A stretch of 38,845 nt of DNA from Haplomitrium mnioides. Taxonomy: Eukaryota; Marchantiophyta; Haplomitriopsida; Calobryales. Each line of letters opens with the position of its first letter. Within the stretch, counting starts at the first letter, position 1. Of the stretch, positions 30,437 through 38,845 are shown one piece after another. The stretch lies in assembly GCA_049999725.1 (NCBI GenBank), contig JBNGIS010033682.1:43733-82577 (forward strand), read 5' to 3'. The notes beneath the pieces are model-generated. The model had not been told where the DNA came from. It worked only from the letters and a program-made list of their open reading frames with translations, and did not search any database. A program made the translations under genes and the position numbers.

Positions 30437-31905
30437 GTTTCATGGTTTCTATCGTATTTTGTCAATGTGTACCTAAATGCAAAACGTGTTGAAAAAGACT
30501 TCATCAAATTTGCATTCAGTCAAAAGCTTTTGAATGGTATACCTAGGTTGAGTCTGGCTCAAAGCATTCTTCATTATAGTGTAAGAACATTTGCAATTGG
30601 AGCAACTAGTGGTTTGCCATCTCCAAAGAAAAGGAAAGATGTTGAGCTAGCAGAAGGCTCAACAAAGAAAAAATTGGCTTTGCAAAAGAAGAAACCCGTA
30701 CAAGCACAACTAATTCGACTGGAGTTGGTACTGTTATCGTCTCCTCTAAGCTCTCCTTTGCAACCTTCCTCTTCAAGGAGCTTTGAAGAAGAGGTTGAGC
30801 ATTAGCTCGTGCAACAACAACCAACTTCAAGATCAAAGCAAGAAGTGCACAATAGGCAAAGAACATTCTAAGAGAAGTTGATCCTTATGGAATTTCAAAG
30901 AAAGATAAAAATTAAAATTTGCAAATTCGCCATCTAGCAATGTAGGGTTCATGAAGAAAAAATAACAATTTAACTAGAGAACCTTAATTTGGCAAAGTCA
31001 AGAGTAGACAACTAGGGTTTTTTTTTTTTTTTTCAAATAAGACGATTGAATGAGGATTTTGTACAGCTGCCTGCTCAAAACATGCTTGCCAATAATTATG
31101 CCCACTCTTTCTTCATTGTGGGTTGTAGACATGAAGTGCGGGTTAAAAGATAAGTCAGAGTTTAACATGAGTAACCCTAACAAATATCGCTACAAGATAG
31201 TGATAGACAATCATAGCACTACTGCAAGGCAACTTTTGATCACGAAGTATGGAGCAAAAAGTTCAATGTTGTTGCTCTATAATTACCATGTTTACATAGG
31301 GCTCACACCTACAACAGTCCAAATTATTGCCACACATGACAATGATGACTAGCAATACCAGTTGGAGTTGACTTCCATTCAAAAGATTGAGTATTGGCAT
31401 CAATATTATGTGCAGAGTAGGATGATTTCATCCCAAAAGATAAAGTGAGAGTTAGTCTTGGAGACTTTGGAAACAAAATCAAAGTTCACTCTTAACAAGA
31501 CCATCACTTCTTAGGACAATTGGTTCAATTGGTCTCCTACAGTGGAGAGCTTGGGAAACACAACATGCAATTTTTGAAACGTGAGAGAAGAGCTTGGTGA
31601 AAGGCTAGAAGCCTAAAGCCAATGGTTCTTTAAAAATAGAAGGTATGAAGTGGATGCTTTGGAGGTTCTTTCACAATCTTTATAACAAAATAAAAAATTC
31701 CATTTTGAAGAAAATGGGTGTTAGAGGGCTTTCAATTGAGGAGATATCTTGTGAACTTGAGAGACACAAAGTCTTAGTGGTATTGGTTAAATCTTTTTGT
31801 CCAAAGGTCTGTTGGTTGACTTGGGAGAAGGCAAAGATTGAATATCCCATCCATACAAAGGAATAAAAAATGTACTCCTTTTATTTGAATTTTGAGAAAA
31901 TATTG
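30437..31905 (+). other. Gene 1 copy 2, long exon 2 and following block
   Basis: A clean acceptor, TTTTGTTTTGTTTCAG, ends at 30436. The translation gives VSWFLSYFVNVYLNAKRVEK, SPKKRKDVELAEGSTKKK (basic patch), a Ser-rich stretch, then after frameshifts NPNKYRYKIVIDNHS, QLLITKYGAKSSM and, at 31645-31863, LKKMGVRGLSIEEISCELER and CWLTWEKAKIEYPI. It ends at a GTAAGT donor at 31906. An intron may also lie within this span. Confidence 0.62.
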
Positions 31906-32019
31906 GTAAGTCTATTTTTCATTTGGAATCATTTTTGTTCATAAATTTGCATTTTAAACTTTTGAATTCTTTTTTTATTTTGGGCTCTTCTTCTTACCAT
32001 TGATAACATTCGCCTATGG

Positions 32020-32360
32020 ACTATGAAAAGTCTATATGTGCATAGACTAAAGAGTCTATGTATGCATGGACTAAAGAGTTCATGCCCACATTGACTAAAG
32101 AGTCCATACGTGCATAGACTATTCAAAGACCTAGTGCTTGGACTCTTTGAAATCCATGTGCATATGGACTCTTTGTAGCCCATATGCGCTTGGAGTAAAG
32201 ACTCTTTGCGCTTGGACTACAAGTAGTTCATGCCCACATTGACTCGTAGTCTATGCCATAGATTAGAGGAGTCTCTCTATAGCTAGAGTGATGACTCCTA
32301 GCGCCTAAAACTAAAACAAATCCATGTTCGTATGAACTACAAGGTGTCAATGCATGTATA
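32020..32360 (+). repeat. Gene 1 copy 2, second intronic array
   Basis: About a dozen diverged units such as AGTCTATGTATGCATGGAC and AGTCCATACGTGCATAGAC occur about 25-30 bp apart. The place matches 7325-7475 in copy 1. Confidence 0.75.
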
Positions 32361-32413
32361 GAATTCTTGTTGTAGTAGCGCTTTCAATTATATGCCTTTA
32401 ATTATTCTGCCAA

Positions 32414-32920
32414 GGGTAAAAACAAAAACTTGAGCTGTGGAAGAAGCTCTTGAAGAACAAGACCAAGCCCCAACCTTGGTCTCTTACACTTTTGCTTTTA
32501 TGCTTCATTGTCAAAAAGCAAGAGAGTTTAAAGCAAGGGAAAAAAATGAAATTGATGTCTCCCTCTCAAAGAGAGGAGTCGATGCAGAGGAATCTCATCT
32601 ATAGATGTTTGTAGACAAACTCAACATAACATTTTACCAAGTCCATAAGGAGTCCAATGCTAGGCAACTAAAGGGACTAGTGAAGCCACAAGGGTTCACT
32701 CTTGCTATTGCTAACATTCTTTATAGTTACAACCTTAAAGAATGCAAGCATGATGATTCATAGCCCTTCTCTAAGGATGAAATTTTCATCATGGTTTCAT
32801 CATTTGCAACAATGAAAACATCCAATTTTGTTCTTTTGTAATCATTCACTCTTTGGAATAGCTCAAAATTATTGAAAATGCCTTTTTGGAAATTTGTTGC
32901 ACCATTGACCATGACATCTA
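32414..32920 (+). other. Gene 1 copy 2, exon with decayed motif IV
   Basis: The translation reads ALEEQDQAPTLVSYTFAFML, KREKNEIDVSLSKRGVD-like residues, LNITFYQVHKESNARQLKGL and VKPQGFTLAIANILYSYNLK. The motif IV tetrad is N-I-L-Y here against D-I-P-Y in copy 1. Stops break it near 32600 and 32760. The donor present in copy 1 is changed to CTAGCTAG. Confidence 0.6.
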
Positions 32921-33129
32921 GCTAGTTTTCTTAAAGTTTCTTTTTCGTATTTTTTGTTAGTATATTTGTTTTGCAATTGATTTCTTTTCTTGTTGTGTCT
33001 TATAAATTTTATGTGATTGCTATAGAGACAAAACAATTATTTATAATTCTGGTGGTCTTTGAATTGCACATGCCCACAAGTTGTGGATAGTGGGCTACTA
33101 GACGAATGAAGTTGTTCAGTCTGCAATTT

Positions 33130-33740
33130 TAAGATGCGATTGAGCCCTTGCCTAATTATGCATAGTGTATTTAGCTGCCTTATGGTTTTTGAAAAACTAA
33201 AACATTTAGGAGATGATGCTCTTGTAAATGTTTACAAGAAGCTATAGGCTCTTTATAATGTTTTTATTAATCATTTGTCGTTTGAGTAGGATTGGGTTTC
33301 ATATCTTTACCCTAGGTCCGACACAGGCTTAGTCTATGCCCTAAAATTTTTGCGCAATCATACTGTAATAGAACATAATATATGACTATCTATCTATATT
33401 CTATAGAGTTTTCATGATGACGTCTTTGCCACAGATATCACAAAGTTGCAAATTGTCTATGTTTACCACAAGAAGCATGTTTCTCTTGATACATAAGGTG
33501 CATTATTGAACTTTGTTGCTATTTTGGGAACTAGAAAGTCTCAATAGAATTCATAAGTGGTTGTAGATGCTAACACTTTTGAGTTAGTTGATCTAGAGGA
33601 CACTATCTGTCTTGAAGAGGGAAAGACTGAGAAAGAAGCCACTGATTGATATAAACTTGACATATATAACAAAGTATTTGATTTCAACAAAAGTTCAGGT
33701 CCAATGTTGCCTGGATACATATGCTTGAATAAATGATCCT
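33130..33740 (+). other. Gene 1 copy 2, last exon with decayed motif I
   Basis: The translation reads LKHLGDDALVNVYKKL, stop, ALYNVFINHLSFE, stop, DWVSYLYPRSDTGLVYALKF, showing that the QKP and CSGSGT motifs have been lost. A C-terminal region follows with QIVYVYHKKHVSL, VVVDANTFELVDLEDTICL and MLPGYICLNK near the end. Confidence 0.6.
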
Positions 33741-34584
33741 TCAATAATAAAGCATTTTAATGTATATGTTATGAAGTTCAAGTGAGACACACTACTTCAA
33801 AAGTATGAATGAATTTTGGATAAAGCGCTATACAGCACGTAGGATGTATACAAGGAAATCTATTCTAGCATGAACGTTTGAGTTCAAACAATTTAGGTTT
33901 TGAGACATAGAGTCTCTACACGCAAGATTTTTTATTTTTATTTTGTGTTGATCTTCTAAGAATATATGTTAAAATTATGAAATCATCTGTCACACAAGTC
34001 ACAAGTTTGATTTTTTGTTTTTGCTTTTTGGAATAGACTTGTTTAAGTTATGTACGAGAGATTGAGTGTATGTGTGTATATGAGTGAATGATTGGTTTTA
34101 TTTGAAAGAGATCATGTTTTGAAGATATATGTACAAAAGTCTATGCAAGCATAACTAATTTTTGTTTTTTTTTTTCATCTTTTCTGTATGTAAATGGAAG
34201 TTGAAAACATATGTCAGAAGATTGTAGACAAAAATGTTGATGCTTTTCTGGGCAATTTCTTTTCTTTGAATATACTTTTAGTAAATATTTTAGGTTTTGG
34301 TAAGTTTAATATCTTTTGAATATTGTAAAGAAATAATAAAATATTGTTATTGAAGTTTTAATATGTTTTGTAAATATTCTATCTATCACTCTTTGTCTTC
34401 TTTAAATATAGCAATTTAAAAATCACTTTTCTAAGAAGTATTTGATATAAAAATGTTTTTGAAGTACTATAAGTATATGAATATAGCAAATTGCAAACTA
34501 AAAAAAAAAACAATTTTGTTAAAAAAGTTACAAATGTAAAAAAATGTAATTTTTGAAGTTCACATTGGAGTGCAAAATGAAATA
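33741..34584 (+). other. 3' flank of gene 1, copy 2
   Basis: This AT-rich stretch is homologous in order to 5233-6129 (minus), ending in AATAGGAACTC at the unit-end motif. No coding frame is seen. Confidence 0.65.
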
Positions 34585-34630
34585 GGAACTCAGTAGTGGT
34601 TTCTAGTTCAAGTAGCGGCTGTTAAGATCC
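34585..34630 (+). repeat. Unit-end motif, copy 2
   Basis: This 46-bp block starts GGAACTCAGTAGTGGTTTC and continues to GCGGCTGTTAAGATCC. It reads outward from unit copy 2. The reverse complement is found at 37349-37397, at the end of copy 3, as expected for a terminal inverted repeat. Confidence 0.62.
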
Positions 34631-34900
34631 AACAACAACCCCAATATTACAATCTACTCATTCCAAACTTTGAAATAATCTCAAAATCATTACAAATTAG
34701 GGTAGAATGATCATGCCCCACAATAATTTAGCCTATATTCTAGTCCTAATTTCTCCTTACAAAGTTCCAAAATCCTCTCATTTGCAAGAATTTCCACATA
34801 TTATAAGACCATCATACCAATTTTATTGTCTTTCCAATGAATGCATCTAGTGCACTCATTTTTGCTTTCCTTCTTGGCCTCTTCATTACTTTACTACATA
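34631..34900. other. Sequence between unit end and tandem duplication
   Basis: I see no gene, RNA or known repeat in this 270-bp stretch. Confidence 0.4.
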
Positions 34901-35703
34901 TTCTTTGAGTTGGTATACACACTCTTCCTCTTGGCTAAGGCTTACCTCAAAGACTAAAGGTTAAATTGGCTTCTTCCAAGAGATACCAAATCCCATGAAC
35001 CATCTTCTTTAATGCTCTTCATGTTTCTTGTTTAAGGAGCATCTCTTTCTCCTCTAAAAATCAGACAAATTAGGCCTTCCGATATTTTTTTATTTTGATT
35101 CCCATCGATATACATTTAAAGAGCTTGGCAGCATTTGACATATGGTTAGCTTTCATTGGTTCATGATTCAAGTGCTCAATAAGAAATGATTCTCTATAGT
35201 TGTCTTTTGATTTTCTCGTTGAGAGATGTACAACTTTTTTGGTTCCATGCTTTGATTGTCGGCTTTTTGGAGTTGATCTTTTAATTAAAAAAATATTAGA
35301 GTGAACCTCTTATAAAGGTACTATTCGACTCTTAACTGATTTAGGACAAATAAAAATGTAAACCAACTTAACAAAAAATTTAGCAATTCATATTTTTTTT
35401 CTTTCCACTTTCAACAATAGTGCTTTTCAACTCACTTCCTTATTCATTTCTTAGACACACATAAAAACTCAAGAAAATAGTAGCAAAAAGGTAGTAAGCC
35501 TAAATCCTTATCTTTCCATGATTTCAATCCTTTACCCCACTCAAAACCAACACCATGTAGGTATTTTATAACTTCTATAGCTGAAAATGTTTCAAATTCA
35601 CTTCCTTAGACTAGGAATGGGTTGGTATAACTTCTACCTCTAGAAAGCAGCCCTGTCAATTACTAGTCACCCACCTTACCACACTATGCTTTACCACCAC
35701 CCA
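34901..35703 (+). repeat. 803-bp tandem duplication, unit 1
   Basis: It begins TTCTTTGAGTTGGTA and contains landmarks such as CACACTCTTCCTCTTGGCTA and ATCTCTTTCTCCTCTAA. The second unit follows directly at 35704 with the same landmarks. There is no convincing coding frame. Confidence 0.82.
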
Positions 35704-36500
35704 TTCTTTGAGTTGGTACACACACTCTTCCTCTTGGCTAGAGCTTACTACAAAGATAAAAGGTTGAATTGGCTTCTTCTAAGAGATGCCAAATCCCATG
35801 ACCCACCTTCTTTCATGCTCTTCCTCTTCATTGTTTAGGGGGCATCTCTTTCTCCTCTAACAACCTTACAAATGAGGTCTTCCAACATTTTTTGTTCTTT
35901 TATTCCTGTCAATATATATTTAAAGAGCTTGATGACATTTGACACATGGCTAGCTTCATTGGTTCATGATTTCAACGCTCAACAAGAAATGGTTCTTTAT
36001 AAGTATCTTTTGATTTTCTTGTTAAGAGCTACATGACTTTGTCAATTTAGTGCTCTGATTCTCGGCTCCATTCTTTGGATGTTTTCTTTTTAGAGCTCAC
36101 TTTTTATAAAAACACTATTCGGCTTTCAATTGATTTGCAACGAACAAAAATGCAAACCAATATAACACAAAGCATAGCAATTCAATTTTTTGCTTTGGAG
36201 TTTTAACAATAGTGACTTCCAACTCACTTCCTCATTTAACTCTCAAACACACCTAAAAATTCAAAAAATAGTAGATAAAAGGGTTAATAAGCCCAAAATA
36301 ATGATCTTTCTATTATTTTGCTCTCTCACCCCACTAACAACCAACACCTTGTAGGTAGCTTATAACTTCTACTGTTGGAAGTCTTTCAAATTCACTTCCT
36401 TATGCTAGAAATGGGTTGGTTTAACTTCCACCTGTAGAAGACAACCCTATCAATTATTGGTCATCAACCCCATAGTATTGTGCTTTAGCTTCCAATGAAC
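35704..36500 (+). repeat. 803-bp tandem duplication, unit 2
   Basis: This is the second copy of the preceding unit, clearly diverged by point changes and small indels. Confidence 0.82.
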
Positions 36501-36679
36501 TTTCCCACTATCACTCTCGCAATGATTGGGAAAGTGCCTACCTCCAACTACTTGAATAGTTTTGAATACAATGGCTCAAAGTTACCTCTCCTTCTACCAA
36601 CTTAGACTAAGACGACCTCAAGCCTTCTTTTGGCTACCTTTCACAACTCTCGGACTCACATACCGTCCTCTTTTGAAAG

Positions 36680-37345
36680 GAAAATTCACCTCCACTATAC
36701 ACTCCACAACTCAGCACGATTGGACTCTCCAAGTCTATAGAGCTCCTCACTTAGCTATTTCCGACAACGGCAGAATCCTTCTCCCACTATGAACACATTT
36801 GCATAGTTCACTTGCACTGTTGGAAATCTCACCAAAGTATGTTGACAAACCCTCCTCTCCCCAAAAGGCAATTTGCCTCCACCATATACTTCATAGTTTG
36901 GTACATCTGGACTCTCTCTACCTATAGAGCTCTTTATTCAATTGTTCCGAGCAATCACCTAGTTCACCCTCCCCCCTTACTGCTATGAGCACACTTGCAT
37001 AGTCTATATGCTTACTTGAGTTCTCACCAAGATCTGTTTCTCGTGAATTGTTTGTCTTATTATTCAAGCCTCTCACAACTCTTTCGACTTTTGGATGCTT
37101 GCTAGTAGGGCAATAGGATAGCTCAGACCAATTCGCCTTACTCAATAAGGCTGGTATGACACCAATATCCCTCTCTTCACTCCCCATACTTTAAATGCCA
37201 AACAATCCAAGAACGCTCCTCTTTCAAAACTACGACTTACCTCTACTATGTACTCCATAGCTTAGTACATTTGGATGCTTTGGGCATCTAGAGCTCTTCA
37301 CTTAGCCATTTCTCGTAGCTCTCTAGTCTACCCTTCAATAAAATT
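36680..37345 (+). repeat. Imperfect repeats spaced ~185 bp
   Basis: The anchor phrase CCTCCACTATACACTCCA recurs in altered form at about 36689, 36876 and 37240 (spacings about 187 and 364 bp, with a more diverged unit between). Each is followed by TAGAGCTC and TTAGCCATT-like words. It may be a satellite of about 185 bp. The open frame at 36562-36789 is a by-product of these repeats. Confidence 0.65.
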
Positions 37346-37348
37346 ACA

Positions 37349-37397
37349 CTCAACAGCTGCTACTTTGAACCAGGAACAAGCTACTCAGAACATGAAC
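37349..37397 (-). repeat. Unit-end motif, copy 3
   Basis: On minus it reads GTTCATGTTCTGAGTAGCTT and on to GCAGCTGTTGAG. It closely matches 34585-34630 in reverse orientation and marks the gene 2 end of unit copy 3. Confidence 0.62.
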
Positions 37398-38845
37398 TTT
37401 TTTTTTTGGGAAAATTTGTGATTTTTCATATCAAAAAATATAATAAAACGAGGTTAATTTTTAAAAACAAAAGTACATGAGTTTTTTGGATTTTTTTTTG
37501 GTTGTTTCAGCAAGCGTAATAGAGCAAAAGTCAATTTTGTTATGCAAAATCAATCAATATTACTAGTTTTTATGAAAACATTGGAAAACTTGAATTTGTT
37601 ATCATAAAATTATAGTACATTTTCATCAAAAAATTGCATTTATCATTGATTACAACTCTAAGCCCAAAATTTTAAATACACGTCACAAGAAACTATTTTG
37701 AAATATGTTTCTTTGCACAAACTTGAGGCGCATAGACATGGTGCTCTTTCAAACTTTTTTGTTGGAAAAATATTGCAAAACACAAAGAAAAAACCTAAGG
37801 GGACTAGAAGTTAAGAGAATGATTTTGCAATGGTAAATACAAAAACAAAGAAAAAGAAACAGTGCATTGATTTAGAAGCTTTATTTTAAACGTCAAGAAG
37901 AAAGGAAGCTTTCATTTTAAGTTGAAAATCCATGCAATCAAAAGTGAATGTAGGCCTTCAAAAAGGTTCCAGCAATTAAAAATATTTCATAGTTCAACAA
38001 AGCATATACAAAAACGTGTCATAGTTCAGAATCAAAAAAGTAGTAGCTAAGGAGATTGCATTAAGATTGTAAACAAGAAACATGTCCAAGTTTTAGACTT
38101 GATTCAACCAAATAAAGGTCTCAAGATCTACAAAAGAGTCTATGACCTATGTACAAACAAAGTTGTAAGCGGTATTCTTTGTATGAAGAAGCTTAAGGGT
38201 TATACATGAGAAGTAGAACTTTTGGAAGGCGTGGACTTCCACCCCAAAGTCTATGCGCGCATTGGAATCCAAGCTCAACGTGTGAACACTCCAGCCCAAA
38301 GTCTAGGCGCGCTTAGGAATCTAAGCTCAACAAGTAAACACTCCACCCCAAAGTCTATGCGCGTATAGGAATCCAAACTCACCAACTGAACACTCCACCC
38401 CAAAGTCTAAGCGCGTTTAGGAATTCGAACTCACCATCTGAACACTCCACCCCAAAGTCCAAGCGCGCATAGGAATACGAACTCACCAACTCAACATTCC
38501 ACAACAAAGACTGACAAGAAGCTAGGTTTTAGGTTCCGTAGAAGTGTTTTTGTACATTGTATATTTCACTTGCAACTCAAAGTCTATGCGCCCATAGGGT
38601 TCACACTTCTACAACTGAGGATACAGACTGTAAACGTTCTATTTTTGCAACAAACTCTACGTATGCAAAAGATTTTGATTTCTAATTCAAAATCTAAAAG
38701 TAAAAACGGGTACAAAGCTCTTCTTTTGAGTCAAACAACGCTAAATATTTAAATTTTTACAACAAAGTCTTAACAAGAAAATCAATTTAGTCAACTTAGG
38801 TAGATGCTTCAGCAAGATAATAACATTAAAAGTTGAAAGAAAAAT
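37398..38845 (-). other. 3' flank of gene 2, copy 3 (unit continues beyond the window)
   Basis: On minus this stretch aligns with 14255-15354 of copy 1 from the window edge down to about 37549 (15354 matches 37549), then continues about 200 bp to the unit-end motif. The coding part of gene 2 and the rest of this unit would lie to the right of the window. Copy 3 has the same orientation as copy 2. Confidence 0.75.
38215..38480 (-). repeat. 52-bp palindromic array, copy 3
   Basis: Five units of 52 bp are seen, such as CCCAAAGTCTATGCGCGCAT followed by TGGAATCCAAGCTCAAC. The core CTATGCGCGCATAG is the best-preserved form of the palindrome shared by all arrays in both genes. A further isolated unit occurs near 38580. 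Confidence 0.82.

Larger units (their letters stand above)
21175..33740 (+). pseudogene. Gene 1, copy 2: methyltransferase-like pseudogene with 8.9-kb disrupted intron 1
   Basis: This is the second copy of gene 1, on plus. Exon 1 is 21175-21543 with an intact ATG. Intron 1 (21544-30436) is inflated by nested retrotransposons. Later exons lie at about 30437-31905, 32414-32920 and 33130-33740. The exon order matches copy 1, and this copy keeps a middle block (31645-31866, KKMGVRGLSIEEISCELERH) deleted from copy 1. The methyltransferase part is more decayed: the motif IV tetrad reads N-I-L-Y, stops interrupt it, and motif I reads YLYPRSDTGLVYAL in place of CSGSGT. The C-terminal tail is longer (LVDLEDTICLEEGKTEKEA). 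The donor after the motif IV exon is lost. It is not functional as read. Confidence 0.7.

Noticed and set aside
36562-36792. A 76-residue plus-strand frame
   Set aside because: It lies across the start of the ~185-bp repeat region and resembles no protein family.

Overview
The window is nuclear DNA from a plant with a large, repeat-rich genome. It is AT-rich, has spliceosomal-type introns, plant Ty1/copia and Ty3/gypsy retrotransposons, satellites and assembly gaps (N runs at 2627-2636, 14069-14168 and 15355-15454). A gymnosperm, fern or lycophyte would fit best, but the sequence does not prove the lineage. I see no intact protein-coding gene, rRNA, tRNA or CRISPR array. Nearly everything recognisable is a decayed mobile or multicopy element.

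The main discovery is a two-gene unit seen three times. Gene 1 has the circularly permuted (beta-class) motif order of a DNA amino-methyltransferase: a DPPY-like motif first, then a QKP (motif X-like) segment, then a CSGSGT motif I. Gene 2 resembles the DUF7869 family, whose RNase H-like transposase nature is only suspected. The two genes diverge from a shared intergenic region of almost constant length (about 461-464 bp) with TATA boxes and an E2F-like site. Copy 1 lies at about 5.2-15.4 kb, with gene 1 on minus (6130-9458) and gene 2 on plus (9923-14270). Copy 2 lies at about 18.0-34.6 kb in the opposite orientation, with gene 2 on minus (17990-20713) and gene 1 on plus (21175-33740). The 3' flank of a third gene 2 runs off the right edge (37398-38845, minus). 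The introns of both genes hold tandem arrays built on one palindromic core, CTATGCGCGCATAG, with periods that differ between introns. A shared motif starting near GGAACTCAGTAG marks the outer ends of the units and behaves like a terminal inverted repeat. All copies carry stops, frameshifts and lost splice sites, so they are pseudogenes.

Layout: 1-1271 unrecognised GT-rich DNA; 1272-3695 a HindIII-rich ~52-bp satellite; 3.7-5.15 kb AT-rich DNA with a ~110-bp direct repeat; 5.16-15.4 kb unit copy 1; 15.45-17.9 kb a broken coiled-coil gene of unknown family containing a captured piece of gene 1; 18.0-34.6 kb unit copy 2. Intron 1 of gene 1 in copy 2 is expanded by a copia element (21827 to ~29815), itself interrupted by a gypsy element (23716-27738) with a perfect ACCAA target duplication. 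Next come an 803-bp tandem duplication and ~185-bp-spaced repeats (34.9-37.3 kb), then the end of unit copy 3.

If the units are functional elsewhere in this genome, the simplest reading is a self-propagating or multicopy element that pairs a DNA-modifying enzyme with a transposase-like partner under one bidirectional promoter. That functional reading is inference; the pairing, the spacing and the repeat architecture are visible in the sequence.
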